Origin: Spartobacteria bacterium
Lineage (GTDB): Bacteria > Verrucomicrobiota > Kiritimatiellia > RZYC01
Direction: 5' to 3'
Assembly (NCBI GenBank): GCA_009929845.1
Contig: RZZM01000008.1
Coordinates: forward strand, 1-39,421
DNA: 39,421 bases
Shown one piece after another: positions 16,387-24,805 of the stretch (position 1 is its first letter; every line of letters starts with the position of its first letter). Under the pieces are notes generated by a model, which saw only the letters and a program-made list of their open reading frames with translations, made no database searches and was not told the DNA's origin. A program made the position numbers and the translations under genes.

Positions 16387-17650
16387 GACCCTGCGCGGAC
16401 ACGGTGTCGATGCGAATCGCGATGATATCGCCCCGCAGATGTGACGGGCCCTGGAAGGTCACCGGCATATAGCGGTCGGAGTAGCCGTGGCACAGTCCTG
16501 CGCCGCATTGATGCACAAGCACATGTATCGTGCGGCCCGCAAATGGCCGGTAGAAGGCGGCCGCCAATTCGTCGGCCAGCGCGGCCAGTTGTTCACACTG
16601 CTTTTTGACCACCGCGCCCGCGGCGACAGGTTTTTTTCCGGCGCGGGTCCCCGGGCGGGGCGAATAGGGAAAGATGTGTATACGGGAAAAGCCGGCCTGT
16701 CGGCACACATGCATGGTTTCGATGAAATCCGCGGGGGTTTCGCCGGGGAAGCCGACGATGATATCGGTAGTGAAGGCGGGGGTGTCGAGGCGTGCGCGGA
16801 CGCGGGCGACCGCATCGAGGAACTCCCGTTGTGAATAGCCCCGGTTCATGCGCCGCAGGACGGAGTCGGAACCGGCCTGCAGGGGCAGGTGCACATGTGG
16901 GAGCATTTTGGGGGTCTGGGCCCAGACATCAAGGAGTTCGGGCGTCAGTTCGTTGGGATGGAGGCTTGAAAGGCGCAGGCGTTCTGTTTCCGGCAGGTCG
17001 ACCAGCGCGCGCATGACATCGGCGAGCGATTGGTGGGTGGACCGTCCGTAGAGTCCGACGGAAACCCCGGAGATGACGAGTTCGCGGAATCCGGCACGGG
17101 AGAGCGAACGGGCCTCCTGGAGGATGAGTTCGCGTTCCTTGTCGCGCGAGGGCCCCCGCAGGCTGGGGACGATGCAATAGGCACACGCATTATCGCAGCC
17201 ATCCTGGATTTTGAGAAAGGCGCGGGCGTGGCCGGCGAAGGATTCGATCGGAAAATGGTCCGCGCATTCGGGCAGGTTCATCGCGGGCAGGTCCGGCAGG
17301 GCGGCGCGCAGAGCGGTCGCCACGCGGTGCAGCCAGTCAGGGCCGGGGGGGACGCAGCAGACGGCGCCTTGGGGGGCCTCGAACGCGGGCACCGCGGCGC
17401 CGCACCCGGTGACAATCAACGGCGCCTGGTCATGTCGGGCATAAAGGGTGCGCGCCGCCTGGAGCGACTTGCGAAGGGCCCGGGCGGTGACGGCGCAGGT
17501 ATGGATCAGTACCACATCAGCGGACGCTCCGCGCGCCACCGTGCGCAGGCCCATGGCTTCAGCCAGGGTGCGCAACTGCTGCGCCTCGTACTGGTTCACC
17601 TTGCAGCCAAGCACATGAACTTTAAAGGAATACGCCACGGGGCTACCCAC
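16367..17650 (-). CDS. mtaB: tRNA N6-threonylcarbamoyladenosine (t6A37) methylthiotransferase
   Basis: A 427-residue methylthiotransferase that converts t6A37 to ms2t6A in tRNAs. The N-terminal UPF0004 domain has C16 (LGCKVNQYE), C52 and C83 for the auxiliary cluster. The radical-SAM motif CxxxCxxC is at C152, C156 and C159, followed by IVPSLRGPSRD. GFPGET and the HIFPYSPRPGTRA segment are present, and a TRAM-like end binds tRNA. LGCKVNQYE and PSxRGxSR favour MtaB over MiaB and RimO. The assigned start is a GTG with a poor ribosome-binding site, so the true start may be a few codons inward. It lies 24 bases after the hybrid regulator and may be read through from that operon. Confidence 0.9.
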   Translation of the reverse strand: MGSPVAYSFKVHVLGCKVNQYEAQQLRTLAEAMGLRTVARGASADVVLIHTCAVTARALRKSLQAARTLYARHDQAPLIVTGCGAAVPAFEAPQGAVCCVPPGPDWLHRVATALRAALPDLPAMNLPECADHFPIESFAGHARAFLKIQDGCDNACAYCIVPSLRGPSRDKERELILQEARSLSRAGFRELVISGVSVGLYGRSTHQSLADVMRALVDLPETERLRLSSLHPNELTPELLDVWAQTPKMLPHVHLPLQAGSDSVLRRMNRGYSQREFLDAVARVRARLDTPAFTTDIIVGFPGETPADFIETMHVCRQAGFSRIHIFPYSPRPGTRAGKKPVAAGAVVKKQCEQLAALADELAAAFYRPFAGRTIHVLVHQCGAGLCHGYSDRYMPVTFQGPSHLRGDIIAIRIDTVSAQGLKGTPA

Positions 17651-17674
17651 ACGCCGGTCCGACTGATCGGCGGA

Positions 17675-19276
17675 TCACGACCGCAATTCCTTGCGAACCG
17701 CTTTTCCCAGCTCTTCGAGGGTGTAGGGCTTCTGGATATAGCTGCCGGCGCCCAATTTACGGACCGCCACAATGCGGTCGGTTTCCGCGAAACCACTGAC
17801 GATAATCGCCTTCTGGCCGGGGTTGATTTCGATGATGCGCTTGAAGGTTTCCAGGCCGTCGAAGTCATCGGCCAGGATCATATCCAGCACCACGAGGTCG
17901 ATGGGATGGCTGCCTTCCTCGGGGCGCATTTCTTCGAAGATGCGGACGGCTTCCTGGCCACTGGCGGCGGAAAGCACCTTGTAGCCCATGGTATCAAGGA
18001 GGGTACCGGCCACCTTGCGCTGCTCCTCGTAGTCATCGACGATCAAAATGGTTTCGCCGGAACCGAATTCAATAATCTGGGTATCCTGTTTGATGAGGTT
18101 CCCCAGGGTAGCCGGGGGGAAATAGAGGGTGAAGCTGTTGCCCTGTTCGGGACTGCTGCTGACCTTGATATAGCCATTGTGGTCTTTGACGACACGATAG
18201 ACGAGGGTCAGGGCGAGGCCGCTGGTCTTGCGTTTTCCCTCGCTGACGCGGGGAGAGTAAAACGGCTCGAAGACGCGGGTACGGTCGCGCATATCCATGG
18301 GCTGGCCCGTATCGCAGACCGTCAGAACCACGTAGTTGCCCAGGGGGCCGGATTCGAAGAATCCATCGGGTTTGATCCCCTGTTCGAACCCGGTGGCGAT
18401 CATCAGTTCACCGCCACCATCCATCAGGGCCTCGCGGGCATTGAGGATGAGATTGGCCATAACGCGATTCAACTGACTGCGGGCGCAGGCCACGGGCGGC
18501 AACTCGTCCTGGAGTTCGAGGGCCACATTAATTTTCAGGCGTCGGGCCTCGCGTTCGGAAAGTTCTTCGTCCACCATTTTCCTGATCACCTCATTGACAT
18601 TCGCGAACTCGTTGGGGGATTTGGAGCCGCGCCCGATGAGCTGGAGGTCATGGATGACATTGGTCGCGCGCCGTCCGGCGGCCTTGATTTCCTCGACATA
18701 CTGACGGGCGAGGCTTTCGACGGGAATATGTTCGAGGATCAGGCTCGGATAGCTCACGACCGGGGCGAGGATATTATTAAGTTCGTAGGCCATACCGTCG
18801 GCCAGGGTACCCAGCGAGGCCATCCGTTCCGCGCGGACGACCTGGTCGAAGAGTTCCCTTTTGCGTTGCTCGGCCTCTTCGCGTTCCCGCGCCATCATTT
18901 TGCGCAGGCGGACACTTTCGAGGATAGTTTCGAGGCGGTGGACGATTTCGGCGGGGCCGGCGGGTTTTTGGATGTAGTCACGCGCGCCCAGACGGAGGGC
19001 CTCGACGGCATTATCCATCGAGGCATAACCGGTCATCATGATCACCGAGATATCCGGATAATTTTCGCGCAGGAAGCGCAACAGCTCCATGCCATCCTCG
19101 CCTTCCATGACGATATCACTCAGGACGAGATCGAGTTCCAGTTTGGGGATCATCTCCTTGGCCGCCTCGGTGGAATCCGCCGTGGTCACCATATAGCCTT
19201 CCTGCTTCAGGAGTTCCGCGAGACCGGTCCGTACAATAGCCTCGTCATCGACAATCAGTATGTGATCTTTATTCAT
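17675..19276 (-). CDS. REC-kinase-REC hybrid signalling protein with degenerate kinase core
   Basis: A 533-residue cytoplasmic protein. REC1 (1-120) has D10/D11, phospho-acceptor D54, T82 and K104. A short coiled coil follows. The HisKA-like helix reads ASLGTLADGMAYELNN, with Tyr164 where the phospho-acceptor His should be. The HATPase domain keeps the N-box (NLILNAREA) but has DTGQPM for the G1 box DxGxG and SGLAL for the G2 GLGL. REC2 (~412-533) retains DD, the LDMIL aspartate, S and K. The receivers look functional while autophosphorylation is doubtful. Its ATG overlaps the stop of the upstream kinase by one base (TAATG), so the orthodox kinase probably phosphorylates it. Confidence 0.85.
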   Translation of the reverse strand: MNKDHILIVDDEAIVRTGLAELLKQEGYMVTTADSTEAAKEMIPKLELDLVLSDIVMEGEDGMELLRFLRENYPDISVIMMTGYASMDNAVEALRLGARDYIQKPAGPAEIVHRLETILESVRLRKMMAREREEAEQRKRELFDQVVRAERMASLGTLADGMAYELNNILAPVVSYPSLILEHIPVESLARQYVEEIKAAGRRATNVIHDLQLIGRGSKSPNEFANVNEVIRKMVDEELSEREARRLKINVALELQDELPPVACARSQLNRVMANLILNAREALMDGGGELMIATGFEQGIKPDGFFESGPLGNYVVLTVCDTGQPMDMRDRTRVFEPFYSPRVSEGKRKTSGLALTLVYRVVKDHNGYIKVSSSPEQGNSFTLYFPPATLGNLIKQDTQIIEFGSGETILIVDDYEEQRKVAGTLLDTMGYKVLSAASGQEAVRIFEEMRPEEGSHPIDLVVLDMILADDFDGLETFKRIIEINPGQKAIIVSGFAETDRIVAVRKLGAGSYIQKPYTLEELGKAVRKELRS

Positions 19277-20559
19277 TATTTCTCCTCCCTCACTAAGGGA
19301 ATTTTCAGACGAAAAGTCGAGCCTTTATTTTCGGCGCTTTCCACGTGGATACTTCCTCCGCAGTGCCGCAGGATTGATTCGGCCACGCTCAGGCCCAGGC
19401 CGGTTCCGCGCGCGCCCTTGGTGGTAAAAAACGGGGAAAGAATCTGCCCGAGCAATTTTTTTGGAATACCCTGGCCGGTATCGGCCAGGCAGATAACGCA
19501 ATGGTCCTCTTCCGCAAAGGTGGTCACCGTCAGGCGTCCGCCCTTCGGCATCGCGTCCTTGGCGTTGATATAGAGATTGATCAGCACCTGGATAAGTTCC
19601 TGTTGGTTGATATTGAGCTTGAAGCGGGTGCTTTCTTCCTTGCGGATGATTTTAATCCCGGCGCGTTTGAATTCGTGTTCGAGCAACTGGGTAACAAAAT
19701 CGAGGGCCACGGAGCTGATGGCAGTGGCCGGGCCGCTGTGGCCGGACTGCCGGGTCAGGGTGAGCAGTTTATTGACGATCTCGGAGATGCTCTGGATGCC
19801 CTCTTCGACCATTTCGATGCTGTCGTTTTTCGGGAAGTCCTCCGGGAGGGCGCGGCGGACGGCGTGCATATGGCTGAGCATGCCTTGCAGGGGATTGTTC
19901 ACCTCGTGGGCAATGCCCGCGGCCAGGAGGCCGATGGAGGCCAGGCGGTTGGTCCGTTCCATCAGTTCACGTTCCTTGGAAGCCGCCGCGTCGCGCGCCA
20001 TCGCCTCACGTTCCATTTCGGCCTGTTTGCGTTCACGGATTTCGCGGCGCAGCAACTCGTTGCTCATCTTCAGTTCCGAGGTGCGCTCCTTGACGAGTTC
20101 CTCGAGGTGCTCGCGATAGCGTGACAACTCCTGTTCGACTCGTTTACGGCGCGCATTTTCCGAAAGGGTCTGGAGGACAATTTCGACGCGGCGGGCAAAG
20201 ACCGTAAAAATCCTGCGTTCGCGTGAGAGGATGGGCTGGGCCTGCTCCATGAAAACCAGTCCGGTTTGGCCCTTCTCCCCCAACGGGAGATTAAAGCGTT
20301 CCGGACTCGGGATGTTAATCCGCTCTTCGATCCTGGCTACATCCTGAAACCCCCAGGAGGCCAGCAGACGGCGGTTCCCCGGAGGACCGGCGTGGAGCGT
20401 AAAGTATCGCACGCCGAAAAGGCGGGTCGCCTTCTCCACCACTTCCGCGGCGAAACGCTCTTCGGAGTCGGAAAAGGAGAGCGAAGGGATCTCGTAGAGC
20501 GCGGACAATTCCGCGGTGATCAGGCTGTAGTTGGATTGTTTTCCGGGCACTCGTTTCAT
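19276..20559 (-). CDS. Sensor histidine kinase, soluble, GAF-like sensor
   Basis: A 427-residue protein without membrane segments. Residues ~15-135 resemble a GAF sensory domain. A long coiled coil (~135-205, Glu/Arg-rich) connects to a canonical HisKA H-box GIAHEVNNPL with H218, then a HATPase with INAKDA (N-box), DTGQGIP (G1), FTTK and GTGLGLSV (G2). All catalytic elements are present. It is transcribed after a FIST-domain protein (6-base gap) and before the hybrid receiver. In known FIST-kinase pairs the FIST domain senses small ligands such as amino acids and the kinase relays the signal. A cytoplasmic sensory relay is inferred. Confidence 0.9.
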   Translation of the reverse strand: MKRVPGKQSNYSLITAELSALYEIPSLSFSDSEERFAAEVVEKATRLFGVRYFTLHAGPPGNRRLLASWGFQDVARIEERINIPSPERFNLPLGEKGQTGLVFMEQAQPILSRERRIFTVFARRVEIVLQTLSENARRKRVEQELSRYREHLEELVKERTSELKMSNELLRREIRERKQAEMEREAMARDAAASKERELMERTNRLASIGLLAAGIAHEVNNPLQGMLSHMHAVRRALPEDFPKNDSIEMVEEGIQSISEIVNKLLTLTRQSGHSGPATAISSVALDFVTQLLEHEFKRAGIKIIRKEESTRFKLNINQQELIQVLINLYINAKDAMPKGGRLTVTTFAEEDHCVICLADTGQGIPKKLLGQILSPFFTTKGARGTGLGLSVAESILRHCGGSIHVESAENKGSTFRLKIPLVREEK

Positions 20560-20565
20560 AGGGAA

Positions 20566-21708
20566 CTATTCCTTGGCAACCTCGTCCAGCACCGCGATAG
20601 TTGTGGTCTTGTTGTGCAGCATGGGGACATCGACGTAACTGCCGACCTCGCCGAAGGTCAGCGCCCCCAACATCGGCACGCCCTCCCCCAGCTCCTCCTG
20701 GATGGCCGCCAGTTCGCGGTTAAAATCCCCTTGCATCAGGAGAAAACGCGAGATGCAGTCGAAGAGAAGGGCCACCACCGGTTTTTTGAGAGGGGCCACC
20801 GCCTCACGGGTGATTTCCGCCGCCGTGTCGATGAGTTCGTCAAGATGACCTTCCATGATATTGCCCACGCCATGCCGGGGGATTTCGCTGATAAAATTAA
20901 GGGCGTTGTCATCGGCCAGGCCGATCGGGTCGCGGATCAGGTAATGGCCGGCGATATCCGGAAAGCCCAGGGGGTGTTTCATGCCGACAATCGCGAAATC
21001 ATTCCTGTTCACGCCACCCAGGCGTTCGGAATAGGCGTCAAACGCCGGGCTGCCATCAATCTCGACAACACACTTCTCGCGAACGGCGGTGATGACCAGC
21101 GGATCGCCGATGGGCTGCCAGCCATGTCCGAGGCCGGTGGAGATGACCAGGCCGTCGACCAGCGCAACCGCCAGGGCATCGCTGGTCATTTTTTCGTCGG
21201 TAAACTGAAAAGCTTTGTAGAATTTCAGGTTATCCCCGGCGCCGCCGCCGATGTACCGGTATTCCGGTCCAAGGCCGTTATAAAGCTCGCGCAGCATGAC
21301 GGAGATATCCCCGCCAAAGCCATCCGGGAAAATAAACACTGTGCCCTTTTCGATGCCACTTTTGTGCAATGTGGCGGCAACAATGCGGCCCACGCCCGCC
21401 GAATCGCTGGAAAGCCCTTCGCACAGGGCGGTGGCGACGCGCATGCCCGGACTGCTGAGAGTGCAGACCCCCAGCCCGTCCTGGAGAACGCCCTTTGCGC
21501 AAATCACCCCGGCGCAACACATGCCGACGAGACGCGACGCCCCGATGCGGGATTTAACCGTATCGTACACCTGCTTTTGATCGTACCCGTCTGTTGTGAA
21601 CAGAAAAGTAAGGCCCGGCTCACCCGATACTTCGAGGGCTGCGCGCACCGCCTCTTCGGCGGCTTTTTGACTATCTTTGTGTGTGCTGAATCCAATGCCA
21701 GCCTTCAT
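20566..21708 (-). CDS. FIST-domain sensory protein
   Basis: A 380-residue soluble protein with FIST_N (~25-220) and FIST_C (~220-360). Typical features are the Gly-rich GGGAGD near 160, TGLGHGWQP, FDAYSERLG and the C-terminal LFDCxSR...LGALTFGEVG block. FIST domains are ligand sensors found with signalling partners. Here the kinase begins 6 bases after the stop, which supports a single sensory unit. GGAG about 8 bases before the ATG is the ribosome-binding site. The ligand is not predictable. Confidence 0.88.
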   Translation of the reverse strand: MKAGIGFSTHKDSQKAAEEAVRAALEVSGEPGLTFLFTTDGYDQKQVYDTVKSRIGASRLVGMCCAGVICAKGVLQDGLGVCTLSSPGMRVATALCEGLSSDSAGVGRIVAATLHKSGIEKGTVFIFPDGFGGDISVMLRELYNGLGPEYRYIGGGAGDNLKFYKAFQFTDEKMTSDALAVALVDGLVISTGLGHGWQPIGDPLVITAVREKCVVEIDGSPAFDAYSERLGGVNRNDFAIVGMKHPLGFPDIAGHYLIRDPIGLADDNALNFISEIPRHGVGNIMEGHLDELIDTAAEITREAVAPLKKPVVALLFDCISRFLLMQGDFNRELAAIQEELGEGVPMLGALTFGEVGSYVDVPMLHNKTTTIAVLDEVAKE

Positions 21709-21774
21709 ATCCTGACTCCAAATCGTGTTTCGCAGCCCAATGCATTACGCCCCTATGCTGCCTTCAATAACGAC

Positions 21775-21805
21775 AGTATACCCCAAGTCCCCCCATGGGG
21801 GTCAA
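21775..21805 (-). promoter_or_regulatory. Candidate promoter of the FIST-kinase-receiver operon
   Basis: On the minus strand TTGACC and TATACT are separated by 19 bases, and the spacer contains CCCCCATGGGGG. The elements are good but the spacing is longer than the optimum of 17; the GC palindrome in the spacer could bind a regulator. The start codon follows ~65 bases downstream. Confidence 0.4.
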
Positions 21806-21827
21806 GGCACGAATAAAGAGAAACTGC

Positions 21828-24449
21828 TTACTCGCTGAACCGGGAGGCGGAAATCACCGGCTGTGCCGCGGCCCAACCCCAGTTGAAGGAGAGGAGTTGG
21901 CCGGACGAACGGTCCCACCGGTACCAGTTTCCCGTACCGGGGTCGTAGGCCATCGGCTCCGCGCGGCCGTCCCCATCATAATCACCGGGTACGGGTGTCC
22001 GATCAGCGCCCCCCGTCTGGAACGTCAGCAACAGGCCTTCTGAACTTGTCAAGATGTACCAGGTACCCGAAGCCTTATGATAGACCGCCACATCGCCATG
22101 TCCATCCCCGTCATAATCGGCCAGCACCGGCAAGGTGGCCTCCCAACCGAAATTTACTTCATGCAGGCTGTCGTCTGAACTGTGCCGGAGATACCACTGA
22201 CCGGCATCCGGGTGAAAGACCACCAGGTCTGTTTTTCCGTCCGCGTCCACATCCCCGGTTGCGGGGATGGTGTCGGACCAACCGAACTGTTCCTCGCGGA
22301 TTTGACCGGTCGAACTCTCGCGGATAAACCAGCGTCCGGTCGCCGGATGCCACACCGCTACATCCTGGCAGGCGTCGCCATCATAATCGCCCGGGACCGG
22401 GAGGGTCTCCGCCCACCCGAAATTCAACTGCCAGACGCGCTCGCGGGCGCTTTCATGAATGTACCAGTCGCCGGTAAGCGGATAAAAGACCGCGAAATCG
22501 GTTTTGCGGTCCCCATCATAATCGGCGGGCGCGGCGATTACATCGGCCCAGCCCCAGTTGAACTGGCGCGAGGAGTTAGCGCTGAAGCGCGCGTACCAGT
22601 CACCTTCAGCGCCATAGAAGACCGTCGCGTCCGTCTTGTAGTCGCGATTGAAATCATAGGGCTCCTGGCGGAGCGCATACTCGTAGGCGCCGATATCCGG
22701 GGCGGAAAACCCGCTTGCCGTCCCGTCCAGCGCACGCGGGTAGCCATCCAGATCAGAAGAAATAGCCGGTATCCCGATTGTGGTTCCATAATCAATACAG
22801 GGCGAGTCGGGGCGCAACCGATAATTGCCGCGCGCCCGGTTCACGAAGGCGGGTTCGTCAGTGAGCGTCGCGAGGCTGCCGTCAATAGCGGGGGCCGTAT
22901 TGCAGTGCCAGTAATTGGACCCGCCCAACGAAACGTTGTTGAAGCAGTTGGCATCGACCGGGGCTTCATTGTGGTAGATAATTGTATTGCGCAGATAACC
23001 GGCCAGCACGCAGGCGACCCCGCCGCCACGGGTGGTTGCCACATTATCCACGATGGTGTTGTTGTAGCAACGACCACCATAAAGGGACATACCGCCGCCC
23101 GAATCAGCGCGATTGCCCGCCACGCGCACACATTGCGCCAGGCTGTTGGAGAGACAAAGGACCCCGCCGCCATTGCGACTAGCGCAATTTCCAGCAATCG
23201 TCGAGCGATCAAGCGTACAGTTGACGCCCAGGTAGACCCCGCCACCGGACCACGCCATGTTATTTGAAATGGAACATACAAACACATACGACGTCCCCCG
23301 CAGGTAGACCCCGCCGCCTTCGCCCGCCGACATCATGGCGTTGGTCGCCATATTCCAGCATACGTCGCAATCCACCGCAAGGCAGTGACCGTCAAGATAC
23401 GCCCCGCCGCCCATATTGATGGTCCGGTTGCTCTCGATAAGACAGCCTTCAAGGATACAGGCGCGCCTTGCATTCACGCCACCGCCGCTGTAGGCGGCAA
23501 AATTACCGGACACCACACAATTACTCAGGGCGCAACTGTCGGACAGGTACACCCCGCCGCCCGCGGACCCGGCCTGCTCATCCACCGCGTTGAAGCTGAT
23601 GAGACAATCCTCAATCAGGGCGCCGTGCAGGGCGCTGATACCACCGCCATTGGCAACCGCGGTATTTCCGACCACTTCACAACGCCGCACCGCGCCGCCC
23701 GCCGCGCAGAGCACTCCACCGCCATGATAGCCGCGGTTGGTGACAAACACACAATCTTCGACAACCACCCCATCAACACAAGCCAACCCGCCGCCGCCGA
23801 CACCGCCTATGCCATTGGTGGCCATGTTCTCCGCAAAAAAGCAGTTGCGAACAACCGCCGTCGAAGCGCAATAGGCGCCGCCCCCCTGGCCGGGGGACCA
23901 GTTGGCATACACCGAACAATTTTCAAGACGTCCGGCATTGAGATAAATACCCCCGCCATTGCCTTCCGAGCCCGGAAACATTGAGCCACACGACTTGCAG
24001 GACCGAACCACACAATTGGTTATCGTCGCGGATCCTGTCACATAAATCCCGCCACCACGCCCATCCGAAAACGGGAACTGGGCGCTCCACGGATCGCCGT
24101 TCTCAAAAGTGATACCATCGACCACCACCCCCTCCGCGGTAATGCGCAGGCACCGCGCCATTTCCCGGGCGTCCACAACAGTCGTTTCCGGTCCGTTCAG
24201 ACTCCGCAGAAAAATCGGCTCATCGATTGAAATCGACGTCTCCAGCGCATAAACCCCCGAAGCCAACAGCACCTCATCGCCCGCCCTCGCGACCGCCACC
24301 GCCTCCTGGATCGTATGGGCCGCCGAATCCCAGGTGGTATACGGCGCCGCGGGCGCCGGACTGTTCGTCCACGCATAACGGGTGGCCCCCTCGACATGAT
24401 GAAAACAACAAACACCCAATATCAGCCCGATTACAAAACGCATCTTCAT
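21828..24449 (-). CDS. Exported beta-helix protein with C-terminal FG-GAP-like repeats
   Basis: About 873 residues from ATG 24449, chosen because AGGAGA lies 6 bases before it and a signal peptide (MKMRFVIGLILGVCCFHHVEGA) follows at once; the open frame extends to 24635 without a sensible N-terminus. Residues ~25-70 carry the WDSAAHTIQEAVAVARAGDEVLLASGVY opening of DUF1565-type beta-helices. Residues ~100-570 are repeats GGGVYL/GGGAYC...NCxVxxN, reminiscent of PbH1 and of chlamydial Pmp GGA/FxxN repeats. Residues ~605-870 are six ~45-residue repeats of the type DYDGDgktDvaVfhPatGdWyir..s...nFGWaetlPvp, FG-GAP/VCBS-like and calcium-binding. No autotransporter barrel is present. Extracellular polymer binding or adhesion is likely. 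Confidence 0.82.
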   Translation of the reverse strand: MKMRFVIGLILGVCCFHHVEGATRYAWTNSPAPAAPYTTWDSAAHTIQEAVAVARAGDEVLLASGVYALETSISIDEPIFLRSLNGPETTVVDAREMARCLRITAEGVVVDGITFENGDPWSAQFPFSDGRGGGIYVTGSATITNCVVRSCKSCGSMFPGSEGNGGGIYLNAGRLENCSVYANWSPGQGGGAYCASTAVVRNCFFAENMATNGIGGVGGGGLACVDGVVVEDCVFVTNRGYHGGGVLCAAGGAVRRCEVVGNTAVANGGGISALHGALIEDCLISFNAVDEQAGSAGGGVYLSDSCALSNCVVSGNFAAYSGGGVNARRACILEGCLIESNRTINMGGGAYLDGHCLAVDCDVCWNMATNAMMSAGEGGGVYLRGTSYVFVCSISNNMAWSGGGVYLGVNCTLDRSTIAGNCASRNGGGVLCLSNSLAQCVRVAGNRADSGGGMSLYGGRCYNNTIVDNVATTRGGGVACVLAGYLRNTIIYHNEAPVDANCFNNVSLGGSNYWHCNTAPAIDGSLATLTDEPAFVNRARGNYRLRPDSPCIDYGTTIGIPAISSDLDGYPRALDGTASGFSAPDIGAYEYALRQEPYDFNRDYKTDATVFYGAEGDWYARFSANSSRQFNWGWADVIAAPADYDGDRKTDFAVFYPLTGDWYIHESARERVWQLNFGWAETLPVPGDYDGDACQDVAVWHPATGRWFIRESSTGQIREEQFGWSDTIPATGDVDADGKTDLVVFHPDAGQWYLRHSSDDSLHEVNFGWEATLPVLADYDGDGHGDVAVYHKASGTWYILTSSEGLLLTFQTGGADRTPVPGDYDGDGRAEPMAYDPGTGNWYRWDRSSGQLLSFNWGWAAAQPVISASRFSE

Positions 24450-24495
24450 AACCATCTCCTGTTTCTGGTTAAACTGCCGGAATATATACGCAATT

Positions 24496-24525
24496 ATTAT
24501 GCCAATCCACAGAATTCGATCACAA
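24496..24525 (-). promoter_or_regulatory. Candidate promoter of the beta-helix gene
   Basis: On the minus strand TTGTGA and CATAAT are separated by 18 bases, with the -10 element 47 bases before ATG 24449. A fair match in an A+T-rich stretch, so weight it lightly. Confidence 0.3.
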
Positions 24526-24620
24526 GATGCAAACACCTCCCTTGACAACCATCGCCCCGATAGGACAACGCCCACCGGACACCACCCCCTCATATGCAAA
24601 CGGATTATCATCCAAGTTTT

Positions 24621-24664
24621 CATTATCATTTTCATGTCACGATCGTGACATGAAAATGATAATG
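24621..24664. repeat. 44-bp perfect palindrome
   Basis: Bases 24621-24642 are the exact reverse complement of 24643-24664 with no spacer; the centre is CACGATCGTG flanked by ATGT/ACAT. It stands at the left edge of the accessory island. Possible roles are a cruciform, a bidirectional terminator or a dimer-binding site. The TGTCACG/CGTGACA element is also found in the 4666-4717 hairpin. Confidence 0.97.
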
Positions 24665-24805
24665 CAGGAGAAGGGATGTGCTCTGTACCTGCTGTTTCTC
24701 CTATAATAACCGCGATTTGTTACCGGCTTTGTATTCTATTCAGTTTTGCCATTGACAGACTGTTTCCAACATCTATAGAGTGCGCGGCGAAGGATAGAAA
24801 AGGAG

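Larger units (their letters stand above)
24450..24805. other. Divergent intergenic region with a 44-bp palindrome
   Basis: 356 bases between the minus-strand beta-helix gene and the plus-strand hydrolase gene. It holds a candidate promoter for the former (24496-24525), the palindrome at 24621-24664, and after it several short frames broken by stops. These may be the decayed 5' end of the hydrolase gene. Confidence 0.6.

Noticed and set aside
17030-19573. 847-residue plus-strand frame
   Set aside because: It is antisense to mtaB and the hybrid regulator, which have clear motifs; the long frame results from biased codon use in G+C-rich DNA.
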